Shown piece by piece: positions 36,638 to 44,256 of a stretch of 64,000 nt of DNA. Below the pieces are notes generated by a model, which saw only the letters and a program-made list of their open reading frames with translations, did no database searches and was not told the origin of the DNA. The stretch's first letter is position 1; every line of letters starts with the position of its first letter. Position numbers and translations under genes: made by a program. The stretch comes from Capnocytophaga cynodegmi DSM 19736. GTDB lineage: Bacteria > Bacteroidota > Bacteroidia > Flavobacteriales > Flavobacteriaceae. The DNA is taken from positions 1 to 64,000 of the forward strand of contig NZ_KB900704.1 in assembly GCF_000379185.1 (NCBI RefSeq). Direction: 5' to 3'.

Positions 36638-37337
36638 ATATTTTCTTCCCCTATTTATCTTTTTTCTTACTACTAGTTGTGGTGAAACTTCTTCAAAATC
36701 AGAAAAGAAGGAAAACACCATTCAATCAACTGGAACTCAGAAAAGAATATCTGAAAAAGAAGAAAAGAATGAAAAACCCATTGAAACGCTGAACACGCAA
36801 AGCGTCATTCCTTTCTTGTTTGATTATGAAAAAGAAAATAAAGAGCGATACGTTCGTATCATTACTGATTACGGAAATATTGATATTGAACTATTTAACG
36901 AAACTCCTTATCATCGGGCAAATTTCATTTTCCTAACGAAACAAAATTATTTTGATGGTTCTGTTTTTCATAGAATTGTTAAAGATTTTATAATTCAGGG
37001 GGGCAATTCCGATGGTTGGGATATTCGCAAAAAACGCCAAAAGATTGGCTATTACTTACTTCCTCCCGACACTAAAAAAGGATTCAAACATCATCGGGGG
37101 ATTGTTTCGATGCCAAGCAGTGATATTGACAACCCACATCAGTTTGCCTCTCCTTATGAGTTTTTTATTGTGGTGCAAAGCCCTGGTGCCTATCATCTGG
37201 ACGGAAATTATACCGCTTTCGGGAAAGTTATTGCAGGAATGGAGGTCGTCGATAAAATAAATCAGGTAGAAACTGATGAAAAGAGCGAGTGGCCTAAGCG
37301 TGATGTAAAGATGAAAGTTGTTCTTCTTGATAGATAA
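36627..37337 (+). CDS. cyclophilin-type peptidyl-prolyl isomerase lipoprotein
   Basis: 236 residues from the second ATG (36627; 36624 is also an ATG). Lipoprotein signal FLPLFIFFLTTSCGE, a charged linker (about 25-65), then a cyclophilin domain: YGNIDIELFNETPYHRANF, FDGSVFHRIVKDFIIQGG (FHRI catalytic Arg), and DGNYTAFGKVIAGMEVVDKIN. Folds secreted or outer-membrane proteins on the periplasmic side. Last chromosomal gene before the mobile element. Confidence 0.9.
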   Translation: MKFKYFLPLFIFFLTTSCGETSSKSEKKENTIQSTGTQKRISEKEEKNEKPIETLNTQSVIPFLFDYEKENKERYVRIITDYGNIDIELFNETPYHRANFIFLTKQNYFDGSVFHRIVKDFIIQGGNSDGWDIRKKRQKIGYYLLPPDTKKGFKHHRGIVSMPSSDIDNPHQFASPYEFFIVVQSPGAYHLDGNYTAFGKVIAGMEVVDKINQVETDEKSEWPKRDVKMKVVLLDR

Positions 37338-37428
37338 TCTTCAAGGCAAAAAGTGACTTTCAACAGAAGTTTAATAACGAAAAAGTTTTTCTCCCAAACA
37401 CATTATAAAAAAACTGACGTCAAGGCGA

Positions 37429-37486
37429 AAATTTCTTGACGTCAAGAAATTTATTTTCTCACGGGAAGAAATTATTTTTCTCCCGT
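37429..37486. repeat. 24-bp perfect palindrome plus second inverted repeat at element left end
   Basis: Bases 37429-37452 form a perfect palindrome centred on gacgtc (half-site aaatttcttgac). A second imperfect inverted repeat follows with arms acggga (37461-37466) and tcccgt (37481-37486). Likely recombinase/excisionase binding or end structure of the element. Confidence 0.6.
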
Positions 37487-37522
37487 CAAGATTTCTCGGC
37501 TCTGAACTATCTCGCTAGATAA

Positions 37523-37682
37523 CAGGATGTTACCATTTAGTGATGGGTGGATAGGTAACGATTTAGAAATGAGCGGACTGCTTTAAGGCACACTGTTTTG
37601 AATAACCAAAGAACGCTCACTATTATCACTTGCAAAGGTACAGATTTGCGAGGGAAAGTGAGCGTTCTTGTGTGATTTTCTT
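37523..37682 (+). repeat. ~160-bp direct repeat, copy A
   Basis: Aligns without gaps to 39552-39711, at about 88% identity by eye (about 19 mismatches). Contains GTTACC (37529) and GGTAAC (37554) facing each other. Both copies sit just downstream of a minus-strand gene end. Confidence 0.85.
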
Positions 37683-37741
37683 CTTGAAAAGTATTGTCGG
37701 AGCTGAAATACAACGATGAAAGAGAAAGGGGATTTTCGGTT

Positions 37742-38059
37742 TTACAGCCGATGTAAGCGGTTACGGTTGATAAGCTGTTTCCATTTCTGCTCGCACCAAT
37801 CGGCAATGGGAAGTCCGTTGATGGTCAAAAGCGATCGCTTCTTCTCGTCTTTGATAATACGGATTTCGCTGTCCTCTTCCGTAAACTCTCTCTTGTATAA
37901 TCCCGAATAGGCTTTTGCCGTGCCTCGCTGGGGAGTTTCCGTGCGATACATCTCCGCGATTTTGTCGTCAAAAGAATCTATCTTTCTGATCATCAGACGG
38001 ATATTCAAGAGCTGGTAGAAGCTGGAAAAGCCACTTTGTCCCAATCTACGATAGTTTTA
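37742..38059 (-). pseudogene. C-terminal remnant of an unidentified mobile-element gene
   Basis: An open frame of about 105 codons on the minus strand without a proper start codon (only TTG at 38044). It reads as plausible protein (FYQLLNIRLMIRKIDSFDDK, ADWCEQKWKQLINRN) with the GC and codon style of the element. It ends 60 bases from repeat copy A, just as the relaxase gene ends close to copy B. It therefore looks like the surviving 3' end of a gene from a second, older element. No family recognised. Confidence 0.45.
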
Positions 38060-38098
38060 TAGAATAGAATTCCTGCCAAAATGTCACCTCTTTAATTC

Positions 38099-38113
38099 TG
38101 GCACACTACTTGC
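38099..38113 (+). promoter_or_regulatory. sigma-54 (-24/-12) type promoter
   Basis: TGGCAC, five bases, TTGC: the RpoN consensus with exact spacing. It lies 23 bases upstream of the cargo-1 start codon. No TAnnTTTG box is seen in this intergenic region. Sigma-54 promoters require an activator ATPase, which is not encoded in the window. Confidence 0.6.
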
Positions 38114-38135
38114 GATTTTATTTTTTGAAATAATA

Positions 38136-38330
38136 ATGATAGTTATGGATTTTTTGAAAGACAACTCAGTATGGATAACTCCTCTTCTTGTTGCTATTGT
38201 TGGAGGTGTTATTAGTGGTATTTTTTACCTGATTAAAAAAGGTGGAAAAAGTAGCAAGCAGACAATTAAAGGTGTTCATAATAGCACTATAAATCAGGTA
38301 AACGGCAATAACAATGAATTTCGGGAATGA
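38136..38330 (+). CDS. small single-pass membrane protein, cargo 1
   Basis: 64 residues (second possible ATG at 38145). A membrane helix spans about residues 13-33 (ITPLLVAIVGGVISGIFYLI), followed by a basic patch KKGGKSSK and a polar tail with HNSTINQVNGNNNEF. The tail's ST-I-N-Q and G-x-N-N pattern resembles the N-terminal beta motif of the next protein (NQSTIVQAKGDIN). The last 17 bases overlap the next gene, so translation is coupled. The topology predicted by the basic patch is C-terminus in the cytosol. No known family; it could be a membrane-damaging effector or an anchor for its partner. Confidence 0.7.
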   Translation: MIVMDFLKDNSVWITPLLVAIVGGVISGIFYLIKKGGKSSKQTIKGVHNSTINQVNGNNNEFRE

Positions 38331-39393
38331 TCAGGAAATAGAAAGTGTTAATCAATCCACCATAGTACAAGCAAAAGGTGACATTAACTTTAATGGCATT
38401 ACAGCTGAAACTGCTATGGAAATCTGCAAATATGTAGTAAAAGCAGAGTTGGCTGTTTATACTCAGGATGCAAGGGTCGAGGCCGAGAAAAGATTATCTG
38501 ACATATCGGAAAAAACAATAGACCGAATAACTTCATTAAAGGAAGATTTATTACATCGTTTCAAAGAACCTGCAATTCAGATGGCATTAAATGAGACATT
38601 TAAAAATTACATCGCATCCGGCAATGAAGACTTAGGTGAAAATCTTATAGATTTACTAATCGAACGTTTGAATGTACAAGAAAGAACAACAGAACAATCT
38701 ATAATAGATGAAGCGAGAAACATAATACCAAAACTATCTTCCAATACGGTTTCATTATTGGCAATAATGGTTTTTAGTAAACTGATATTTCCATACAACA
38801 AAAAACAATATGATGACTTGTTATTGAAGTTGGCTCCGTTAGTGGAAAAATTAAAAAATATCAGTTCATTGGATATAGCCCACCTAAAGCAAGTCGGATG
38901 TGGCTATGGAATATCGGCATTTCATGTTGTAGAACCACTTGAAAAATATCTACTTTCTGATTATGATTTATTTTTTAGACATAGCATTTCATTGGATGAA
39001 TTAAATTATATTTTTCAGAAGTATCCACAACTAATGAATGTTTCTCAGCAAACTAATTTACTATATATAATGGGTTTGTTTTCTATTGAAGGGCAATATG
39101 TGTCTTTTAATGTCACAAACACCAAGACTGTAACAGAAGCATTCAATCAAGCAAATAAAGACCAGTTAATCCCCCTGTTTGAAGATTTGAAAAATAAAGC
39201 AATTCCATTTACAGAAGATGAAGTTTGTAACTATCATATTCAGAAGGATGCTCGATGGCAATATGCATTTGACGTTTTCAAAAATAATCAAATAACAACT
39301 TTCCAATTAAATCCTGTTGGAGTTTATATCGGAATCAGGCAATTGACTAAAATATGCGAAATGTCTATACCAATGTCATTATTCTATGTTTAG
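38314..39393 (+). CDS. LPO_1073/Vpar_1526 family-like protein, cargo 1
   Basis: 359 residues, no signal or membrane helix. The N-terminal tail reads NQSTIVQAKGDINFNGITAET (about 13-33 overall), a polar beta motif followed by a helical region EICKYVVKAELAVYTQDARVEAEKR and then EPAIQMALNETFKNYIASGNEDLGENLIDLLIERL. That order and wording match what I know of the uncharacterised LPO_1073/Vpar_1526 family, a scattered accessory family. The C-terminal half has no recognised motif. It overlaps the small membrane protein gene by 17 bases and lies behind a sigma-54 promoter, between two 160-bp repeats. A role in defence is an inference from location and architecture. Confidence 0.65.
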   Translation: MNFGNDQEIESVNQSTIVQAKGDINFNGITAETAMEICKYVVKAELAVYTQDARVEAEKRLSDISEKTIDRITSLKEDLLHRFKEPAIQMALNETFKNYIASGNEDLGENLIDLLIERLNVQERTTEQSIIDEARNIIPKLSSNTVSLLAIMVFSKLIFPYNKKQYDDLLLKLAPLVEKLKNISSLDIAHLKQVGCGYGISAFHVVEPLEKYLLSDYDLFFRHSISLDELNYIFQKYPQLMNVSQQTNLLYIMGLFSIEGQYVSFNVTNTKTVTEAFNQANKDQLIPLFEDLKNKAIPFTEDEVCNYHIQKDARWQYAFDVFKNNQITTFQLNPVGVYIGIRQLTKICEMSIPMSLFYV

Positions 39394-39551
39394 AGTAGAA
39401 CTATGAGTAATTCACCTATTGGGGAATCAATTAAGGATAATCTCTAATGCGTCACTCCTGCATCCGCTTGTAAGAGTGAAGATAGTTGCGTAACTTCATA
39501 ACAAATAACGGACTCATTTTTTTTTCGTTTTCGGACTATCTTATTGAGAAG

Positions 39552-39711
39552 CAGAGTATTACCATTTAACGGTAGGTAAACAGGTAACGATTTAGAAATG
39601 AGCGGAATGCTTTGAGGCACATTGTTTTGAATAGCCAAAGAACGCTCACTATCATCACTTGCAAAGGTACAGATTTGCGAGCGAAAGTGAGCGTTCTTTC
39701 GTAATTTTCTT
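39552..39711 (+). repeat. ~160-bp direct repeat, copy B
   Basis: Partner of 37523-37682. The 5' 40 bases have diverged most; the core around aagaacgctcact...agtgagcgttctt, itself an inverted repeat, is almost identical in the two copies. Confidence 0.85.
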
Positions 39712-39735
39712 TTTCGGGAAGAGAGAATTTGTTTC

Positions 39736-40740
39736 CTACATTCTTCGTTCCCGTTTCTTTTTCTTGTTGGCTTCGTGGCGTAATCTTCGCTGAAAGGCGG
39801 TCTCGGCATAATCCTCTCCGTGGATTGGGAAGTCCAGCACACCGCCAACACCCGATACAATCCCTTCAGCAATATCCACCACGCTTTCAACAAGACTTGG
39901 TTCAGGACTTGATACTGGTTGTAGCCTTTCTTCCTGTAAAGGAGCTTTCGGCTGATAGATCGGAACAGAAGAGCGATAGGGAGTGGCATAGGATAACCCG
40001 AATTGTTTCAGCAGCGAGTTATATCCAAACTCTCGTCCTATCTCCGAAGCCTTGAAAGTCTGCCCCTCAAAATAAAACTTCAGTCCATAGACGCTACCTT
40101 TCTTGTTCATCATCTGTTCAACGGTTACTCCTTGTCGTCTCAATTCATATCGAAAGGAAGCATAGCCATTCAGTCCGCCATTCGTATATTTTCCCAACAG
40201 TCCGTAAGCCATTGTGCGCAGTTTCTCCTTGCTCGCCTCCCGTGCCAAATTGGCTCTCGGCTTTTGATACCGTTTCTCTTCCCGTATCTCATTGGCAATC
40301 GTCAGACCGTGCTTGCGACTCAGCTCTTCTGCCACCCGTGCTGCCTTGTTACTCACAAAGGTCGTATCATAAACCACTCCGTTCATACTCATCCGATTGG
40401 CAATGATATGAATGTGCAGATTGTCGGTATCCTTATGCGTAACGGCTACCACCTGATGCTCCTGCAATTTCATCGCTTGGATAAACTCATAGGCTATCCC
40501 TTGGAGCTTCTTCCAATTCATCCCTGCTTCGTCTTTCGGAGCAATACCGATTTCCATCCGCAGGAACTTGTTCCGACAACGGCTATTGAACTGATTGACA
40601 AGGCTCATCTCTTTGTATATTCTCTCTGCCGTATCTCCACAAAGGTTCTGAATCAAGAGCTTATTCTTGAGCTTCGTTTCTCGGAAGATATACTCTAACG
40701 CCGTCTTCCCGTGCGCTATGGCTTTGCACTTAGCTATCAT
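39736..40740 (-). CDS. relaxase/mobilization nuclease (MobA/BmgA-like)
   Basis: 334 residues. Contains the three-His metal motif of Pfam relaxases in VAVTHKDTDNLHIHIIANRM (HxDxxxHxH, about 96-110), an upstream N-terminal strand, and a basic C-terminus (KKKKRERR). The tyrosine nucleophile is expected in the N-terminal region (Y17 in ALEYIF). Nicks at oriT and pilots the strand into a helper's conjugation pore. Start overlaps the MobC-like gene stop by 11 bases. The reading frame is intact, so mobilization may still work. Confidence 0.92.
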   Translation of the reverse strand: MIAKCKAIAHGKTALEYIFRETKLKNKLLIQNLCGDTAERIYKEMSLVNQFNSRCRNKFLRMEIGIAPKDEAGMNWKKLQGIAYEFIQAMKLQEHQVVAVTHKDTDNLHIHIIANRMSMNGVVYDTTFVSNKAARVAEELSRKHGLTIANEIREEKRYQKPRANLAREASKEKLRTMAYGLLGKYTNGGLNGYASFRYELRRQGVTVEQMMNKKGSVYGLKFYFEGQTFKASEIGREFGYNSLLKQFGLSYATPYRSSVPIYQPKAPLQEERLQPVSSPEPSLVESVVDIAEGIVSGVGGVLDFPIHGEDYAETAFQRRLRHEANKKKKRERRM

Positions 40741-41134
40741 TGCGCTTGATATTCAGAACATCATATACCTCGTCCGTAATCCGATACCGAGGACTGTAAA
40801 ATCGCTCGAAAGCGTGTAGCGAAATGCAAGAGAGGTTCTTGGCAATGGGACCCCAAGAGGGGTCTTTCGCCTTAATCAGGTTGGAAATATGACTGAAGAA
40901 ATAGCTCACCCGTTGTAACACTCGAATGGCTTCCCGTTCGTGTTCTCCCAATTGGGGGACGGCAACAATCTCTCCCGTAAGCAACGCCTCCCGACAGAAC
41001 TCGGAGAGCTTTTTGCCCGTCCGTTCCGCTCGCTTTTGTATCCTTGTTTTCTCCTCTTCGGAACAACGTACCCGAAGAAGGCAGGTCTTATTGGACTTCT
41101 TATTCCTTTTCTCTTTATCTGTTTTTGGTTTCAT
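40730..41134 (-). CDS. MobC/MbpA-like relaxosome accessory protein
   Basis: 134 residues. N-terminal basic stretch then an RHH-like region (LLRVRCSEEEKTRIQKRAERTGKKLSEFCREALL), typical of plasmid mobilization relaxosome proteins. The C-terminal half contains the helical HEREAIRVLQRVSYFFSHISNLIKAKD. It binds oriT DNA beside the relaxase. It lies between the candidate oriT and the relaxase gene, with an 11-base overlap, the standard mob arrangement. Confidence 0.9.
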   Translation of the reverse strand: MKPKTDKEKRNKKSNKTCLLRVRCSEEEKTRIQKRAERTGKKLSEFCREALLTGEIVAVPQLGEHEREAIRVLQRVSYFFSHISNLIKAKDPSWGPIAKNLSCISLHAFERFYSPRYRITDEVYDVLNIKRNDS

Positions 41135-41184
41135 CTTTGCTTGTTTATTAAGGCATCCCAGCCGATGAGAACGAAGTGATTACG

Positions 41185-41250
41185 GCTCTCCCCCGAGCAC
41201 AGCGGTAAAGGGGGCAAGCGCAGTTTGTGGCTACAAACTGACGTCTTGCA
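41185..41250. other. candidate origin of transfer (oriT)
   Basis: Directly upstream of the mob genes. It has a perfect hairpin with 8-bp arms cagtttgt/acaaactg (41221-41240), nested in a wider inverted repeat gcaag (41214) / cttgc (41245), and a C5...G5 inverted pair (41190-41214). Such nested repeats in front of mobC are the usual oriT layout of Bacteroides mobilizable elements. No nic site was assigned. Confidence 0.6.
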
Positions 41251-41365
41251 ATGTTACCGATGGAATACCTGCGCATATACTATACTTGGCTTTCATCCCT
41301 TGTTCTTCTTGCCTTCTGAGAATGCCGATTATCCATTTCATCACTGATGGCTCGGAATGCTGTGA

Positions 41366-41864
41366 TTAGAGTTTGCGCCAGCGTTCTATATCCTCGCTGT
41401 ATTCTTCCAAATGTCGGAGAGCTATGCACTCCAAGAAACTCGAAACATTCGCCCCGTAATCACCCAAGCGACGGACAACGAACTCCAAGCGTTCCCACGT
41501 GGAGCGACTGAGATAGGTTGCCTTTCGGTCGATGATTTTATGGGGCAAGAGAAAGGCTTCTTGATAGCTCTCCAAGCTCTCTTGTCGTTGCTTGTGGCTG
41601 ATGCGTTTCGGACTGCTTGATGCCACTTGTTGCTTCTCCTGTTCGGAATTCGGCTTTCACGGCTTCCTTTACTTCAGTCAAAGGCTCGGACGGCAATGTC
41701 TGCTCGGATGCAGAGGAATGCTGTGAGCTTTCAGATTGCTCTGCTTGCTTTTTCTCCAGCTTGGCAGAGATGGGTCTTTTTGAATGAAAATCCAAGAGTG
41801 ACTGTTTTAGTTCGGGGGGCATCTCTATGTTCAAATAGTGTGATATATCAAATTTTTCTTTCAT
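41366..41864 (-). pseudogene. DUF3408 domain protein, frameshifted
   Basis: Two overlapping minus-strand frames together make one DUF3408 protein of about 165 residues. The N-terminal frame (41864 down to about 41650) reads MKEKFDISHYLNIEMPPELK and a low-complexity linker. After about 41650 sense continues in the next frame (SEQEKQQVASSSPKRISHK, then YLSRSTWERLEFVVRRLGDY and SFLECIALRHLEEYSEDIE), which is the DUF3408 domain. The first frame ends in nonsense (RELGELSRSLSLAP). A one-base change near 41650 explains this. DUF3408 proteins are mobilization-region accessory factors. Confidence 0.75.
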
Positions 41865-41867
41865 AGC

Positions 41868-42806
41868 TTATCTTATTTTGTGTTTGACAATAACAGGCTT
41901 TGGCTGTTGTACTTCTTGTTGTTGCTTACATCGAGTAACGTGGTAGTCGTTGAGGTCTTTGTATTGGGCATAGTGTCGGCTCATATCCTCTACCCTGATG
42001 CCTGCTGAGCAAAGAGTTTGGAGAGCATTTCGTCCTGCTTGGTCGTTGTCGAGGAACGCCCGAACGGAGTCGATGCCTTTCTCGTGGAGATAGTCGATGG
42101 CTCGTGGTAGATTGCTGACGGAGTTCAACACAAGGCAGGGGGAGGTTTCTTTCCCTTTCATCGTGAGAAGGGAAAGGAAGTCCATAAAGCCCTCGAAGAT
42201 GCAGAGAGGAGCGTTGTGCGCTTCTCCTACAATCACGGAAATATCCTTTGGTGCGATTGTTCCCTTGAATGTTTTGTCGTCTCGAAGTTCATACCCTCCT
42301 GCACGGTTGGCAAAGCCGATAGCGGAGTACTCTCGTCCTCCTACCTCATAGCGAACGTAACGGAGATAAGGGCTTGCCACGGCAAGGTCTATCTTGCGCA
42401 CCTCTCGGAGATAGTTTTGCAGATGTAGGGGTAACTCTTCACTGATGGAGAGAATGCGCCTTGTACTTGTGGTATTGGGCGTAGTAATGGTTGTTTCACG
42501 ATGAAAGGAAGAAGAGGCGAGGGTTATCGCTTTCCCTTCGGCAAGATGTGCCATTGCTTCGTAGGCACTGCATCCTTGCATCTTCATCACAAGGTCGATG
42601 ATGCTTCCGCCTTGGCTCGTGCCGTAGTCGTGCCACAGATTTTTCCGAAAGTCCACTTTCAAGCTGGCGTTGTGGTCTTCTCTGTAGGGTGCGTGATAAA
42701 GGGCATAGCCCTTGTACCGCTTGGCAGGCTCGATACTGCAGGCGTGCAGATAGTCTGCTATCGGTATCGCCTTGATATATTGTAAATCGTAATATCTTGA
42801 TTTCAT
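41868..42806 (-). CDS. CHC2-type zinc finger/Toprim primase-like protein
   Basis: 312 residues. N-terminal region (about 1-95) has the primase zinc-finger fold outline (YKGYALYHAPYREDHNASLKVDFRKNLWHDYGTSQGGSIIDLVMKM), but the usual Cys/His set is partly replaced: histidines stand where cysteines are expected. A Toprim domain follows (about 185-285) with the glutamate in CIFEGFMDFLSLL and the DxD-like FLDNDQAGRNAL. Common on Bacteroides mobilizable elements, where it primes replication after transfer. The start is three bases from the DUF3408 region, so they are co-transcribed. Confidence 0.88.
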   Translation of the reverse strand: MKSRYYDLQYIKAIPIADYLHACSIEPAKRYKGYALYHAPYREDHNASLKVDFRKNLWHDYGTSQGGSIIDLVMKMQGCSAYEAMAHLAEGKAITLASSSFHRETTITTPNTTSTRRILSISEELPLHLQNYLREVRKIDLAVASPYLRYVRYEVGGREYSAIGFANRAGGYELRDDKTFKGTIAPKDISVIVGEAHNAPLCIFEGFMDFLSLLTMKGKETSPCLVLNSVSNLPRAIDYLHEKGIDSVRAFLDNDQAGRNALQTLCSAGIRVEDMSRHYAQYKDLNDYHVTRCKQQQEVQQPKPVIVKHKIR

Positions 42807-43473
42807 AAGTTGTTTGGATAATTATTGAGTGATTAGAATTGGAATTTCAAACGGTGAAAGGAAAAAGCTTTTCTCTTACGGAGGACGAACTTTCTTGCCC
42901 GCAAAGCAAAAAGTCTGTCTCTGCTTTTTTCCTTTCACCGTATATTTCCTTTCACAGTGAAAGAAGAAAGTATCTATGGCATTTCTCATTCACTCGTTTC
43001 TTTTCATTGTTCGTTCTTCCTTTCGTTGCTTGATTTTGAACTTTCACCCGAAATGGGATGCTGAAACCAAGTTACAGAGCCGAATACAGAGTCCCAAGGT
43101 TTGTGTTTCTGTTGCTTCGAGGTACAGAGAAATGCTCCGAGAATGGACGACACAAACAAGGGAAATCGGGACGAAAACGCTCAAAAGGAGGGAACGGAGA
43201 GGGGAACGGCTCGGAAACCAACTTCATCGGATTGCCAATGCCTGCTTCCTTTTTCTTCGGATGAAAGAGGAGAGTCTGTTTTCATTGACAAGAGAGTCAC
43301 TTCATACCGTATCGAAGCCACAAGTACGCACTTAGATAGAAGTGGGTGAAACAGGCGGCTGGTGCTTGTATATTTGCCTGTGAGTTCCCTCTATTTCCCT
43401 TGATTTCATCGGGTCTGGGAACAAGGATTTCGACTGCGTACATTTGCATCAAAAAGAGAAAAACGATATTGAT
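42807..43473. other. 667-base non-coding region with inverted repeats
   Basis: No convincing gene. An inverted repeat with arms at 42852-42868 (cggtgaaaggaaaaagc) and 42923-42940 encloses ~54 bases; a second, smaller dyad ctttcac-a-gtgaaag lies at 42949-42963. The shared cctttcac element occurs three times. The region separates divergent primase and HTH genes and may hold their operators or a replication origin. Confidence 0.5.
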
Positions 43474-43746
43474 ATGAGATTTACCGCCATCGACACCTCC
43501 GCTTGGGAGGAACTGAAAAAGAGCATCGAAGAGCTGGCTCTTTGTATGAGAGAACAATTCGGCACGAAGCCCGAAGTCCCCGACCTGTTGCACAACGGGG
43601 ATGTGTGCCGAATACTGAACATCAGCAAGCGAACGCTCCAGCACTATCGGGACACGTCCGTGCTGCCCTTTATCCAAATCGGGCATAAGTGCTATTACAA
43701 ACGTGAGGATGTGGAAGCACTCCTTGCCAAGTCCAACCGCAAATAA
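43474..43746 (+). CDS. excisionase-like helix-turn-helix protein 1
   Basis: 90 residues from the ATG at 43474 (a longer frame begins at a TTG). A helical N-terminus (AWEELKKSIEELALCMREQF) is followed by a MerR/excisionase-type HTH: LLHNGDVCRILNISKRTLQHYRDTSVLPFIQIGHKCYYKREDVEALL. Proteins of this type act as recombination directionality factors or regulators of Bacteroides elements. It is followed eight bases later by a paralogue. Confidence 0.88.
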   Translation: MRFTAIDTSAWEELKKSIEELALCMREQFGTKPEVPDLLHNGDVCRILNISKRTLQHYRDTSVLPFIQIGHKCYYKREDVEALLAKSNRK

Positions 43747-43754
43747 CCACAGCT

Positions 43755-44042
43755 ATGGAATACGAAACCATCAACAAAGAAACGCCCGAGATGAAACAGC
43801 TCATCTCAGGCATCAGAGAAGTAAACAAACGCCTTCGGGAGATTGCCCAAACGCACCGTCCGCTCTTCGGGGGAGAAATCTACCTTACGGGTCGGGAGGT
43901 TTGCGAACGGCTTTTCGTCAGCCCTCGCACCTTGCAGGACTATCGGTACAAGGGTATCATTCCTTACACCCAAATCGCAGGGAAAATACTCTATCGACTA
44001 TCCGATATCAACAGATTATTGCAAGAGAACTATCGGAGATAA
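43755..44042 (+). CDS. excisionase-like helix-turn-helix protein 2
   Basis: 95 residues, a diverged paralogue of the preceding gene with the same plan: helical N-terminus (MKQLISGIREVNKRLREIA), then IYLTGREVCERLFVSPRTLQDYRYKGIIPYTQIAGKILYRLSDINRLL. Tandem pairs of such genes are frequent on Bacteroides elements, and both may be needed with the integrases for excision. Confidence 0.88.
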   Translation: MEYETINKETPEMKQLISGIREVNKRLREIAQTHRPLFGGEIYLTGREVCERLFVSPRTLQDYRYKGIIPYTQIAGKILYRLSDINRLLQENYRR

Positions 44043-44256
44043 AGCATTTGGAAGAAGCGTTTTCCTATCGTTTGGCAACCACACAGAAAGAACCCGCCGA
44101 ATGGTCATCCAAAAGATACTGAGCAATCTCACCATCGCTCGGTATCTTTTTGCTGATTACTCGGTATCTTTTCGCAATAAATCAAGTACATTTGCGTTAT
44201 TCACATCATAAGTCTTTTCCTCATGGATTCTGACAATGTAATATAAAGATGGAAAA

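Noticed and set aside
39444-39989. 181-residue minus-strand frame overlapping the relaxase 3' end and repeat copy B
   Set aside because: It is out of frame with the well-supported relaxase, runs through the 160-bp repeat, and has no protein-like pattern.
42839-43349. Several short plus-strand frames in the primase/HTH spacer
   Set aside because: Mutually overlapping, no family resemblance, no start signals; the inverted repeats explain the region better.
43297-43686. 129-residue minus-strand frame opposite the first HTH gene
   Set aside because: Lies antisense to a recognised excisionase-like gene; arises from GC-rich codon structure.
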